A stretch of DNA of 64,000 bases from Myxococcus hansupus. Its GTDB lineage: Bacteria; Myxococcota; Myxococcia; Myxococcales; Myxococcaceae. The position numbers and the translations under genes were made by a program. Under the pieces are notes generated by a model. The model ran no database searches. It was not told the origin of the DNA and worked only from the letters and a program-made list of their open reading frames with translations. The stretch covers positions 5,476,501 through 5,540,500 of the forward strand of contig NZ_CP012109.1 in assembly GCF_000280925.3 (NCBI RefSeq). The letters run 5' to 3'. Positions 18,008-26,648 of the stretch are shown piece by piece; position 1 is the first letter of the stretch, and every line of letters begins with the position of its first letter.

Positions 18008-18690
18008 GCGACGGGAGCGTGGCGGAGCGGCTGGCGGCGGTGCGCGAACGGCTCGCCGCGGCCTGCGCCCGGGCGGGGCGGCCCGTGGAGTCGGTGACGC
18101 TGGTGGCCGTCTCCAAGCTGAAGCCCGCGGCCCTCATCCGCGAGGCCTACGCCGCCGGCCAGCGGGACTTCGGGGAGAACTACGCCCAGGAGCTGCGGGA
18201 CAAGGCCGTGGAGCTGGCGGACCTGGACGGCCTGCGGTGGCACGCCATTGGCGCGCTCCAGACGAACAAGGTGAAGTACGTGGCGCGGGTGGCCGGGGCC
18301 TTCCATGCCCTGGACCGGCTCGAGGTGGCCCGGGAGCTGTCGAAGCGCCGCGAGGGCGCCCCTCCCCTGCCCGTCTACGTCGAGGTCAACGTGGGCGCGG
18401 AGGCCACCAAGAGCGGGCTGGCGCCCACCGCGCTCGGCGCGTTCCTGGACGAACTCCGTGCGCTGCCGGGCCTCCAACCCGTGGGCTTGATGGCCCTGCC
18501 GCCGCCCACCGACGACGAGGCCCGCGCCCGGGGTGACTTCCGGACGCTGCGCGAGCTGGCCCGGACGCACGGACTGCAGGGCCTGTCCATGGGCACCACC
18601 CATGACTTCGAGTGGGCCATCGAGGAAGGCGCCACCGTGGTCCGCGTAGGCACCGCCATTTTCGGCGAGCGCGAGCTCAAATCTCCCTGA
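18004..18690 (+). CDS. YggS-family pyridoxal phosphate homeostasis protein
   Basis: A 228-residue single-domain alanine-racemase-fold protein of the YggS/PROSC family. The PLP lysine is in VAVSKLKPA, followed by the family blocks [44 protein letters not shown] and [28 protein letters not shown]. It buffers free PLP and affects amino-acid pools rather than racemising. It forms an operon with maf and overlaps the convergent zinc-ribbon gene by 14 bases at its 3' end. Confidence 0.95.
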   Translation: MSDGSVAERLAAVRERLAAACARAGRPVESVTLVAVSKLKPAALIREAYAAGQRDFGENYAQELRDKAVELADLDGLRWHAIGALQTNKVKYVARVAGAFHALDRLEVARELSKRREGAPPLPVYVEVNVGAEATKSGLAPTALGAFLDELRALPGLQPVGLMALPPPTDDEARARGDFRTLRELARTHGLQGLSMGTTHDFEWAIEEGATVVRVGTAIFGERELKSP

Positions 18691-18898
18691 ACTTCACCCG
18701 GCCCTCCGAGTTCACGGACACCTTGAACTCGGCGCCGCAGTAGTTGCAGCGCACCTCGTCGCCCTGGCTCAGCGCATCGTCGACGGGGTTGTTGGCGTGA
18801 CAGGAGGGACAGTCGAAGTCCTTGCGCGGCTTTCCGCTGGCCTTGGCCGCGTCCTTCTCGTCGTCGTCGAAATCGTAGGTACCGCCACCACCAGACAT
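18677..18898 (-). CDS. Small zinc-ribbon protein
   Basis: A 73-residue protein from ATG 18898, which has GGGAGG five bases upstream. After an acidic head (YDFDDDEKDAA) comes a C-x2-C pair (CPSC) and, 20-odd residues later, a second pair (CNYC), forming a rubredoxin/zinc-ribbon-like metal site. The end [15 protein letters not shown] is beta-rich. The function is unknown. The fold suits a nucleic-acid or protein-interaction module. Its 3' end overlaps the yggS-like gene tail to tail. Confidence 0.8.
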   Translation of the reverse strand: MSGGGGTYDFDDDEKDAAKASGKPRKDFDCPSCHANNPVDDALSQGDEVRCNYCGAEFKVSVNSEGRVKFREI

Positions 18899-19194
18899 GG
18901 GCGCCTCCCTCGGCATGGCACCCGACATCCCCGGGGGCCTCGCCAGCGAGGCTACCAGCGGTGTCAGCGGGTGGACATGCCACCGTGCGGCAATCCTGGC
19001 CGTGCAGTGGGCGGGAAGCGGCGCGCGTCGTCCTCGCGTGAAAGAGTGTGTCTCCCCGTGGAGCAAGCGGCCGTTGATTGAATGGCTGGCCAACAGCCGC
19101 GTCAGGGGAAATGGGCGGCGGCGGGAATGGTTCGGAACCGGGTCTGGCGAATCGCGGCCAGGCTACCTAACTTCCAAGCGAGGGAGCTCACCCG
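18899..19194. other. Divergent intergenic region
   Basis: Nearly 300 bases between the zinc-ribbon gene (minus) and the first DUF3108 gene (plus). I see no gene here; the open frames have no ribosome binding site. GCGAGGGAG lies a few bases before the DUF3108 start. No clear promoter hexamers or palindromes stand out. Confidence 0.5.
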
Positions 19195-19998
19195 ATGCAA
19201 ACGCAGTCCAAGTGGGGGGTCGCGGCGCTGTTCGCGGGCCTGGTGTGGTCGGTCACGGCCACGGCCCAGGAGTCCGTGAACCCGGCGTTTGGCCCCGGTG
19301 AGCAGAGCTCGTACCGCGTCCGGTATCTGGGAATCACGGCGGGCACCGCGCAGGTGACGGTGGGCGCCACCATGAAGCAGTGGGGCGAGGAGGTCTGGCC
19401 CATCGTCGCGGTGGCGCGCTCCAACGACATGCTGGGCGTGTGGCCCATCAAGGACAAGTTCGTGTCCTACTGGCAGCCCGAAAGCCAGCGCGTGGTGGGC
19501 AGTGACTTGCATGCGGATGAGAACGGCTCGCGCCGGCGTCAGCGCATCAAGATGTTGCCGGATGGAAAGTCCGCCTTCGTCGTGAAGCAGAAGGAGGGCG
19601 AGCCGGCGCGCGAGTCCACGCGCGAGGTGCCCGAGGGCACGCTGGACATGACGGGCGCGACGTTCGCATTGCGCAATCAGGAGCTGGCCGTGGGCGCGGA
19701 GTATGCCTATCCCGTGTTCACGGGCAGCAAGGCGTTCACCCTCCGCGCGAAGGTGGAAGGGCGCGAGGTGCTGGGCACGGAGCTGGGCAAGAAGGAAGTG
19801 TTCAAGCTGCGTGTGAAGACGGAGTTCGACGGCAACCTCGCGTCGAAGCGCGACATGTTCGTCTACCTCACCACGGACCCGAGCCACGTGCCGGTGCGGG
19901 TGGAGGCGGACCTGGCGCTGGGCACCATCGTCGCGGAGATAACCGACTACAAGCCGGGCCGCAGCATGGCGGTGGCCCGAGCCGAGAATGGCGGGTAA
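19195..19998 (+). CDS. DUF3108-domain exported protein
   Basis: A 267-residue protein with an N-terminal signal peptide (MQTQSKWGVAALFAGLVWS, cleavage after TATAQ). The mature part is a DUF3108-like beta-rich domain: SSYRVRYLGITAGTAQVTVG at its start, internal REVPEGTLDMTGATFALRN, and PVRVEADLALGTIVAEITDY near the end. The family is thought to be periplasmic or outer-membrane associated, with no defined activity. It is the first of three consecutive exported-protein genes, and a second DUF3108 protein follows after the GH123-like gene. Confidence 0.82.
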   Translation: MQTQSKWGVAALFAGLVWSVTATAQESVNPAFGPGEQSSYRVRYLGITAGTAQVTVGATMKQWGEEVWPIVAVARSNDMLGVWPIKDKFVSYWQPESQRVVGSDLHADENGSRRRQRIKMLPDGKSAFVVKQKEGEPARESTREVPEGTLDMTGATFALRNQELAVGAEYAYPVFTGSKAFTLRAKVEGREVLGTELGKKEVFKLRVKTEFDGNLASKRDMFVYLTTDPSHVPVRVEADLALGTIVAEITDYKPGRSMAVARAENGG

Positions 19999-20024
19999 CC
20001 CCCGCCGGAGAGTGAAGGCGGCGG

Positions 20025-21716
20025 ATGGCGGCAGGATGGGCGTGGGCGGTGGTGGCGGCGGCGATGTCCGCGACGCAGCAGGAACCTCAGGTGTTGTCGC
20101 CCCTGGTGAAGGTCCGGCCGGGCGACGCCGTGAAGGGACGCAAGGACGCCCGGCTGAGTCTGGCCCGGGGTGAGTGCGAGGCCGTGCAGGTGGCGCTGCC
20201 CGGCAAGGTGGAGCACCCCAGCGTGGAGCCGTTGACGCTGAAGGGGCCCGGCGCCGCGATGAAGGCCTCCGTGTGGCGCGAGGCCTTCATCGACGTGAAG
20301 ACGCCGTCCAACGGACAGGGGCACAAGGGCCCGTGGCCAGACGCGCTGGTCCCCGTGAATGCGCCGGGGCACGACCCGAAGCTGCCCACCGTCTTCTACG
20401 TGGAGGTCTGCGCGCCGGAGAAGCAGGAGCCGGGCACGTACCGCGGCCAGTTGCGGGTGAAGGCGGGGAGCGGCAAGCCCGTGCCGGTGGCCTTCACCGC
20501 GGAGGTGCAGCCCTTCGCGCTGCCCGCGACGTCCTCGCTGCCCAACAGCTTCGGCATCTCCATGTACAGCATCGCCCGGGGCCACGGATTGGACCCGGAG
20601 TCCGCCCAGGCCCGCGAGCTGCTGCGCGACTACGGGCGCGCGCTGCTGGAGCACCGGGTGAGCGCCCACGGCATGAGCATGAACCCGCCCCCGGTGCGCT
20701 TCGAGAAGGGCCGCGCGGTGGTGGACTGGAGCGCCTACGACGCGGAGATGGCGCCCTTCCTGGACGGCACCCTGCTGTCCTCCGGCGCGCGCTTCACCAG
20801 CTCCGACGTGCGCGACAACAAGCAGGCGAAGACGGACGCGGAGAAGACGGCGTACTACCGCGCCTTCGCCGAGCACTACCGGCAGAAGGGCTGGCCCGCG
20901 CAGCTCTTCTTCTACGCCAAGGACGAGCCCAAGCCGGAGGACGTGCCGCTGGTGAAGGCCCAGTCCACGCGGGTGCGCGCGGCGGGCGGGATTCCGGTGC
21001 TCGTCACCAGTCCGCTGGATGACGCGCTGAACAGCTCGGCGGACATCCTCACGCCCACCCTCAACTGCTTCTATCCCCGGCCGGGGCCGCAGACGTGCCC
21101 CACCGTGCTGGAGGCCACCGCGCTGCGCAAGCGGCTGTCGGGGAACACCCGGGTGTGGTGGTACCAGAGCTGCAATTCGCACGGCTGCACGGGCGGGCCG
21201 CCGGACGACAAGAAGGTGGACGCGGCGTACAGCGGCTGGGCCTCGTACATGGTGGACCACTCCGGGCCGCTCAACCGCGCCATGGGCGTGCTGGCGTTCT
21301 CCTCCGGCGTGGACGGCGAGCTCTATTTCGACACCGTGTTCGCCTACAACACGAAGAAGGACCCCTGGAAGGACGTCTTCGAGTTCGGCGGCAACGGCGA
21401 CGGCACCCTCTTCTATCCGGGCACGCCGAACCGGGTGGGTCCATCCGGCCACCAGCCCGTGCTCACGTTGCGGCTGAAGCACATCCGGGACGGACTGGAG
21501 GACTACGAGTACCTCCGGCTGCTCTCCGAGCTGGGTGACGCCGCGTTCGCCCGTTCGGCCGCGCGTCGGCTGGCACGCACCGGTTGGGACATCACCTCGG
21601 ATGCGGGAGAATGGGAGGCGGTCCGACAGGAAGTCACCGCCCGGCTCCGCAAGCGTTGGGCGGAATCCGAATATGCGAAGGGCCCGGGCCGTCAGACGCC
21701 ACAGAGCACCCCGTAG
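20025..21716 (+). CDS. DUF4091/GH123-like glycoside hydrolase family protein
   Basis: A 563-residue exported protein (short hydrophobic start MAAGWAWAVVAAAMSA). An N-terminal beta-sandwich domain (EVCAPEKQEPGTYRGQLRV) precedes a (beta/alpha)8-type domain of the DUF4091/GH123 group. The block QLFFYAKDEPKPEDV matches the Asp-Glu pair that GH123 enzymes use for substrate-assisted catalysis on N-acetylgalactosaminides. Further conserved parts are WWYQSCNSHGC, GVLAFSSGVDGELYFD and the C-terminal LKHIRDGLEDYEYL. It is likely a periplasmic or secreted glycosidase acting on an N-acetylated glycan; the substrate is unproven. It sits 26 bases after the first DUF3108 gene. Confidence 0.8.
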   Translation: MAAGWAWAVVAAAMSATQQEPQVLSPLVKVRPGDAVKGRKDARLSLARGECEAVQVALPGKVEHPSVEPLTLKGPGAAMKASVWREAFIDVKTPSNGQGHKGPWPDALVPVNAPGHDPKLPTVFYVEVCAPEKQEPGTYRGQLRVKAGSGKPVPVAFTAEVQPFALPATSSLPNSFGISMYSIARGHGLDPESAQARELLRDYGRALLEHRVSAHGMSMNPPPVRFEKGRAVVDWSAYDAEMAPFLDGTLLSSGARFTSSDVRDNKQAKTDAEKTAYYRAFAEHYRQKGWPAQLFFYAKDEPKPEDVPLVKAQSTRVRAAGGIPVLVTSPLDDALNSSADILTPTLNCFYPRPGPQTCPTVLEATALRKRLSGNTRVWWYQSCNSHGCTGGPPDDKKVDAAYSGWASYMVDHSGPLNRAMGVLAFSSGVDGELYFDTVFAYNTKKDPWKDVFEFGGNGDGTLFYPGTPNRVGPSGHQPVLTLRLKHIRDGLEDYEYLRLLSELGDAAFARSAARRLARTGWDITSDAGEWEAVRQEVTARLRKRWAESEYAKGPGRQTPQSTP

Positions 21717-21735
21717 TCCACCCGGAAGGAAAAGG

Positions 21736-22632
21736 ATGAGCTCCATGCGCACCCTCCTCGCGGCCGTGTTGTCTCTGTCCACCGCCAGCGCCTGGGCCCA
21801 GATTCCAGACACGGATGCGGACACGCAGGAGTCCACGAAGGCGGAGGCGGAGACGGCCGAGGCGCCCCTCACCGTCGAGGCTTGCGCCTCCGCCCTGCCC
21901 TCGCTGCGCACGCCCCTGGCGTTCATGCCCGGCGAGGTCCTGGAGTTCGACCTCGACGCCATGGGCGCGCAGGCCGGCACCATGACGATGCGCGTCCACA
22001 AGCAGAAGGACGGGCACCTGCCCATCCAGGTGGAGGCGCAGACGAACTCCTTCTTCTCCAAGGTGCGGCGGGTGCGCGGCAGCGCCACCGCGTACCTCCA
22101 CCCGCGCACGCTGCGCCCCAAGCGCTACATCGAAGACACGATGGAGAACGAACAGCGCCGCAAGGTGGAGGTCGCGTTCGGCCAGAAGGAGCGCACCGTC
22201 AAGGTGGACTACCAGTTCGGCCAGCGGCCCAAGGGCCAGTTCAACTACACCTTCGACAAGGACGGCCTCGACGTGGCCGGCGCCATCTACCTGCTGCGCC
22301 AGCTCCCGCTCAAGGAGGACCTCCAGGTCTGCTTCGACGTGTACGGCGTGCGCCGCATGTGGCGCATGCAGGGCACCGTGGTGAAGAAGGAAACGGTGAC
22401 GACGCCGCTGGGCCAGTTCAACGCCTGGCACATGCAAGGCGTCGCCGTGCGCCTGGACCGGCCCAAGCAACGGCGCGAGGTGCACGTCTGGATTTCCGAC
22501 GACGCGCGCCGCCTGCCCCTGGCCGCCGTGGGCACCATCGACCTGGGCGCCGTGCGCGCCACCCTCACCTCCGTCTCGCGCCCCGGCGAGAAGCCGCAGA
22601 AGAGCGAAGGCCAGGAATCGATGAAGTGGTGA
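21736..22632 (+). CDS. Second DUF3108-domain exported protein
   Basis: A 298-residue protein with a signal peptide (MRTLLAAVLSLSTASAWAQ) and an acidic linker (DTDADTQESTKAEAETAEA). The DUF3108 domain follows: GEVLEFDLDAMGAQAGTMTM, the FFSKVRRVRG segment, ETVTTPLGQFNAWHMQG, and WISDDARRLPLAAVGTIDLG. An AAGGA stands upstream of ATG 21736. It is only distantly similar to the first DUF3108 protein and has the longer form of the domain. The three genes are closely spaced and end at a strong terminator, so they form one operon. Confidence 0.83.
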   Translation: MSSMRTLLAAVLSLSTASAWAQIPDTDADTQESTKAEAETAEAPLTVEACASALPSLRTPLAFMPGEVLEFDLDAMGAQAGTMTMRVHKQKDGHLPIQVEAQTNSFFSKVRRVRGSATAYLHPRTLRPKRYIEDTMENEQRRKVEVAFGQKERTVKVDYQFGQRPKGQFNYTFDKDGLDVAGAIYLLRQLPLKEDLQVCFDVYGVRRMWRMQGTVVKKETVTTPLGQFNAWHMQGVAVRLDRPKQRREVHVWISDDARRLPLAAVGTIDLGAVRATLTSVSRPGEKPQKSEGQESMKW

Positions 22633-22660
22633 AACACTGAATCCGGATTGATTGCTGTTC

Positions 22661-22699
22661 AAAGGGCCCGCGGCGCTGATGCCGCGGGCCTTCTCATTT
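22661..22699 (+). terminator. Rho-independent terminator after the DUF3108 operon
   Basis: A perfect ten-base stem (GGCCCGCGGC at 22665-22674 with GCCGCGGGCC at 22681-22690, loop GCTGAT) is preceded by AAA and followed by TTCTCATTT. Confidence 0.85.
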
Positions 22700-22708
22700 G
22701 CCCTGAAA

Positions 22709-22737
22709 TTGAAATTGGTTTGCAGAATCAAAATCAA
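22709..22737. promoter_or_regulatory. AT-rich palindrome, possible Fur-type operator
   Basis: TTGAAATTGGTT (22709-22720) and AATCAAAATCAA (22726-22737) are inverted copies matching at 9 of 12 positions around a TGCAG centre. The element is strikingly AT-rich for this genome and lies 25 bases before the first gene of a barrel protein-imelysin-di-haem operon, a gene set that is iron-regulated by Fur in other proteobacteria. Repeated hexamer-like units in inverted order are how Fur sites are built. The regulator is inferred, not shown. Confidence 0.5.
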
Positions 22738-22761
22738 GAGCGTACGGTGCGCGCCGCTCCG

Positions 22762-24081
22762 ATGACCTTTCTCGCGTCCCGTTCGCTCTTGATGTCGCTG
22801 GGTGCTGTCTCGCTGCTCACCGCGGTCTCCGCCGAGGCACAAAGCGCGCCACCCCCGCCCTCCCGTCCCCCGCTGACGTTGGATATCGGCGGCTACGCGG
22901 ACCTGCAGTTCGCCTACTTCAACCACGGGGAGAACCAGAACCGCGCGGGCGGCTCGCAGCGCGACTCGCGCATGGCGTTCGACACCACACGACTGGTGCT
23001 GGAGTTGGAGGCGGGCCTCCCTGAGTACGGGTTGAAGGCGGAGATGGAGGTGGAGTTCGAGCACGGAGGCACCGGCGCCTCGCTGGAGCTCGAGTACGAG
23101 GAGTTTGGCGAATACGAGATGGAGGTGGACCGGGGCGGCGAGGTGCTCGTCGAGGAGCTCTACCTGGCAAAGACGTTGGGGCCTGAAGTCACCCTCTCCG
23201 TGGGCCGCTTCTACGTGGCGGTGGGGACGCTGAGTGAGTTCTACCGCCCCACCGACTACCTGGGGACCATCCGGGACGAGGCGGAGACGCTCGTCATCCC
23301 CAACACCTGGGATGAGATGGGACTCCAGCTCCGCTGGCGCGCGCCCTGGGGGCTGCGCCTCACGGGGCAGCTCATCAACGGCCTGGACTCCACGGGCTTC
23401 AGCTCCCAGCTCTGGGTGAGCGCGGGCCATCAGCGCCGCTTCGAGCTGACGCGCGCCACCGACCTGGCCGTCGTCGCGCGCGCCGACGTCACCCGCTTCG
23501 ACGGCATCATCTTCGGCGCCTCCGCCTACTACGGCGACACCACGCGCAACCGGCCCAAGCCGGACCTGGTGCGGCAGTGCGAGAACGCGAATCCCAACGT
23601 GGTGGCGCCCTGCGGCTACGTGTCCGCGCCGCTGCTCATCCTGGACGCGCACCTCTCCGTGCAGCGAGGCCCGTGGCGCGCGAAGGCGCTGGTGCTGTGG
23701 GGCCACCTGGAGAACGCGGAGCTGGTGTCCCAGCGCAACGCGCGCCTCTCCAACCTGCTCGACGTGCTGCGCACGCCCGTGTCCGACAACGCGCTGGCCC
23801 TGTGGGGCGAGCTGGGCTTCGACGTCGCGCCATCCGTGGGCCTGGGCGAGGCGCACCAGCTCTTCCCCTACGTGCGGCTGGACTACGCGGACACGCAATT
23901 CAAGCCGCGCGAGTCGCTCTTCAACAACCCCCGCTTCCGCCGCACCGTCTACACGGTCGGCGCCGCCTACACGCTGCGAGGCGTGGCGGTCGCCAAGCTC
24001 GACTTCAGCCACCGCCGCCTCGGCTCCGACGCGTTCCGTCCCGAGAACACGGTCCGGCTCTCCACTGGCTTCTCCTACTGA
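22762..24081 (+). CDS. Outer-membrane porin-like protein of an imelysin operon
   Basis: A 439-residue protein read from ATG 22762, which opens a good signal peptide (MTFLASRSLLMSLGAV, cleavage near SAEAQS). The mature chain is a beta-barrel: GGYADLQFAYFNHGEN at the start, many alternating strands such as RFELTRATDLAVVARADVTRF, and a final strand closing on aromatic residues (LSTGFSY). Acidic loops (EVEFEH, LELEYEEFGEYEMEVD) could attract cations. It resembles phosphate-selective-porin-like barrels. A disulfide may form between the two Cys of RQCENANPNVVAPCGY. It probably supplies metal to the two downstream products. Confidence 0.75.
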   Translation: MTFLASRSLLMSLGAVSLLTAVSAEAQSAPPPPSRPPLTLDIGGYADLQFAYFNHGENQNRAGGSQRDSRMAFDTTRLVLELEAGLPEYGLKAEMEVEFEHGGTGASLELEYEEFGEYEMEVDRGGEVLVEELYLAKTLGPEVTLSVGRFYVAVGTLSEFYRPTDYLGTIRDEAETLVIPNTWDEMGLQLRWRAPWGLRLTGQLINGLDSTGFSSQLWVSAGHQRRFELTRATDLAVVARADVTRFDGIIFGASAYYGDTTRNRPKPDLVRQCENANPNVVAPCGYVSAPLLILDAHLSVQRGPWRAKALVLWGHLENAELVSQRNARLSNLLDVLRTPVSDNALALWGELGFDVAPSVGLGEAHQLFPYVRLDYADTQFKPRESLFNNPRFRRTVYTVGAAYTLRGVAVAKLDFSHRRLGSDAFRPENTVRLSTGFSY

Positions 24082-24103
24082 CGTCCCCCACGAAAGGCAC
24101 ACC

Positions 24104-25207
24104 ATGCCCCGCTTCACGATCCCCTTGCGCCGTCTGCTGCTTCCCGCCCTGATGTCCGGAGCCCTGCTGGCCAACGCCTGCGGCAGCACGGACGACTGCT
24201 GTGACGTGGGCCCGAACACGGCGCTCGAGCAGTCGCTCATCATCAACTTCACGGACACCGTGGTGCTGCCCACGTACCAGCGGCTGGCCACGCGGCTGAC
24301 GGAGTTGGACGCGTCGGTCCAGGCGCTGCGCAACGCCCCCACCCAGGCGAACCTGGATGCGGCGCGTGCCGCGTGGTTCGCCGCGCGCATCCCGTGGGAG
24401 CAGAGCGAGGGCTTCCTCTTCGGCCCCGTGGACAGCTTCGGGTATGACCCGGCGCTGGATAGCTGGCCGGTGAACCGCACGGACCTGGACGCCGTGCTGG
24501 CCAGCGGCGACGCGCTGACGTCCACCTACGTGCGCAACCTCCAGGAGACGCAGAAGGGCTTCCACACGGCGGAGTACCTCCTCTTCGGAGACGGCGGCAC
24601 GAAGCGGCCCGCGGACTTCAACGCGCGGCAGTTCGAGTACCTCACCGCCATCACCGCCGAGCTGAAGTCGGTGGGTGATTCGCTCGCTGGCGCGTGGACG
24701 CAGACGACGGACGGCCGTCCGCCGTACCGCGACACGCTGACCACCGCGGGTCAGGTGGGCAACGCGGCCTACCCCTCGCTCCAGTCCGCGGCGCAGGAGA
24801 TGGTGGGCGGCATCATCAACATCCTCGACGAGGTGGCCAACGGGAAGATCGCCGACCCGTACGACGCGAAGGACCCGGACCTGGTGGAGAGCCAGTTCGC
24901 GTACAACTCGCTGAGCGACTTCACCAACAACCTGCGCAGCGTGGAGAACGTGTACCTGGGCCGCCTGGACGGCACGCAGGCCCAGGGACAGACGCTGCGG
25001 GACGTGGTGGGCGTGGACTCGGAGCTGGACGTCAGGATTCGCGCGGAGATTGCCCAGTCCATCAGCGCACTCGCGGCGATTCCCGAGCCGTTCCGTGAGT
25101 CCATCCGCGACCCGGCCTCCGCGCGGAACATCGAAGCCGCCCAGGCGGCCATCAACGCGCTCAAGAACACGTTCGAGTCGCAGGTGATGCCGCGGGTCAA
25201 CCGCTGA
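24104..25207 (+). CDS. Imelysin-family (M75-like) lipoprotein
   Basis: A 367-residue probable lipoprotein (hydrophobic start, ...LLANACGS). The imelysin hallmark G-x-H-x2-E is present as GFHTAEYLLFG (Gly152, His154, Glu157), and the helical bundle has the family segments AWFAARIPWEQSEGFLFGP and WPVNRTDLDAVL. Imelysins (IrpA, EfeO-like) take part in iron uptake and are not proven peptidases. It follows the porin-like gene by 22 bases and is followed by a di-haem oxidoreductase, the classic partner in iron-regulated imelysin operons. Confidence 0.9.
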   Translation: MPRFTIPLRRLLLPALMSGALLANACGSTDDCCDVGPNTALEQSLIINFTDTVVLPTYQRLATRLTELDASVQALRNAPTQANLDAARAAWFAARIPWEQSEGFLFGPVDSFGYDPALDSWPVNRTDLDAVLASGDALTSTYVRNLQETQKGFHTAEYLLFGDGGTKRPADFNARQFEYLTAITAELKSVGDSLAGAWTQTTDGRPPYRDTLTTAGQVGNAAYPSLQSAAQEMVGGIINILDEVANGKIADPYDAKDPDLVESQFAYNSLSDFTNNLRSVENVYLGRLDGTQAQGQTLRDVVGVDSELDVRIRAEIAQSISALAAIPEPFRESIRDPASARNIEAAQAAINALKNTFESQVMPRVNR

Positions 25208-25243
25208 CGCGTCCCCACCCGGGAACGAGGGAGGCGAAGCGCG

Positions 25244-26581
25244 ATGCGACGAACGTGGTGGATGGCCATCCTGGCCTTGGGCACCGTGGGCTGCGGTGAA
25301 ACGGCTCCCGGACTGCCGTCTGCTCCGCCCAGGGCGGGCGGCGATACGACCATCGACAACCGCACGTCGCTCGCCTTCGCCCAACCCGCGCCGAACCTGT
25401 CCGCGGAGCACGATGCGCTGCACCGCGCGGGCGACGCGGCCTTCGCCGCCGTGTTCGTCCCCGCGCCCTCGCGCGTCAATCCGGGCCTGGGGCCCGTCTT
25501 CAACAACACGTCCTGCAACGGCTGCCACCTGCGCAACGGACGCGGCATGCCCGTCATGGGGCCAGGGCCGCAGCGCACGCAACTGCTGGTGCGGGTGAGC
25601 CTGCCCCAGGGCGTGCCCGAGCACCCGCTCGGCGCCGTCCCCGTGCCAGGCCTGGGGCTCCAGGTGCAGGACCAGTCGAACTACGGCGTCCTCCCGGAGG
25701 CGTCCGTCACGCTGGAGTGGGTGGAGTCGCCGGGGCGGTACGTGGATGGGACGGCGTACTCGCTGCGCTCGCCGCGGGTGCACATCCATCCCTCGGATGG
25801 TTCGACCCCGCCGCCGGACATGTTGGTGTCACTGCGGCTGCCGCCGCCGGTGTTCGGCCTGGGCCTGTTGGAGGCCGTGCCGCTGTCCACGTTGCAAGCG
25901 CTGGCGGACCCCGACGACCGGGATGGCGACGGCATCTCCGGGCGGATGAACGACGTCTGGGACGTGGCGCTGCGCGCTCCGGCACCGGGACGCTTTGGCT
26001 GGAAGGCGAACAGCCCGGATCTGTTCCAGCAGTCCGCCGAGGCGTACGTCAACGACATGGGGATTACGAATCCCCTCTTCCTGGAACCGGACGGCACGCA
26101 CGAGCTGTCACGGGAGTTGTTGGACGCGGCCGTCTTCTATTCGCAGTCGCTGGGAGTGCCAGCACGGGCCTCGCTGGAGGACGCGGAGGTGCTTCGCGGC
26201 GAGGCGCGGTTCCGGTCGCTCGGGTGTGGGCAGTGCCACCGCGAGACGCTGGAGACGGGCGCGCATCCGGTGGCGGAGGTCTCGCATCAGCGCATTCATC
26301 CGTACTCGGACCTGTTGCTGCATGACATGGGCGAGGGCCTGGCGGATGGACGTCCGGATGGCGCGGCCACGGGCACGGAGTGGCGCACGCCGCCCCTCTG
26401 GGGGCTGGGTTTGACGCAGACCGTGCTGCCCTACGCGAGCTACCTGCATGACGGCCGGGCTCGCACGCTGGAGGAGGCCATCCTCTGGCATGGCGGAGAG
26501 GCCGAGCTCGCGCGCGAGGGCTTCCGCGGACTGGGGGCGTCGGAGCGCGCGGAGCTGGTGAAGTTCCTGGGCTCACTCTGA
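25244..26581 (+). CDS. Di-haem c-type thiol oxidoreductase family protein (DUF1111/DHOR)
   Basis: A 445-residue exported protein, probably a lipoprotein (AILALGTVGCGE). It has two c-type haem attachment sites: CNGCH at residues 91-95 and CGQCH near residue 328. Family blocks include RVNPGLGPVFNNTSCNGCH, GDGISGRMNDVWD, FGWKANSPDLFQQSAEAY, SDLLLHDMG and the C-terminal EEAILWHGGEAE with REGFRGLGASERAELVKFL. It likely moves electrons in the periplasm during iron reduction or oxidation for the imelysin system. It is the last gene of the operon. Confidence 0.9.
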   Translation: MRRTWWMAILALGTVGCGETAPGLPSAPPRAGGDTTIDNRTSLAFAQPAPNLSAEHDALHRAGDAAFAAVFVPAPSRVNPGLGPVFNNTSCNGCHLRNGRGMPVMGPGPQRTQLLVRVSLPQGVPEHPLGAVPVPGLGLQVQDQSNYGVLPEASVTLEWVESPGRYVDGTAYSLRSPRVHIHPSDGSTPPPDMLVSLRLPPPVFGLGLLEAVPLSTLQALADPDDRDGDGISGRMNDVWDVALRAPAPGRFGWKANSPDLFQQSAEAYVNDMGITNPLFLEPDGTHELSRELLDAAVFYSQSLGVPARASLEDAEVLRGEARFRSLGCGQCHRETLETGAHPVAEVSHQRIHPYSDLLLHDMGEGLADGRPDGAATGTEWRTPPLWGLGLTQTVLPYASYLHDGRARTLEEAILWHGGEAELAREGFRGLGASERAELVKFLGSL

Positions 26582-26648
26582 GCGGATGCGGGTGATTCGG
26601 CCCGGACTGGAAAATTGACGGAGTGCTACCTGCCTGTAGCGTCGGGCC

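Noticed and set aside
19947..22121. Long minus-strand frame across the DUF3108/GH123-like genes, and its extension to 24525
   Set aside because: It is antisense to three genes with signal peptides and domain motifs; no conserved motif is seen in the antisense product.
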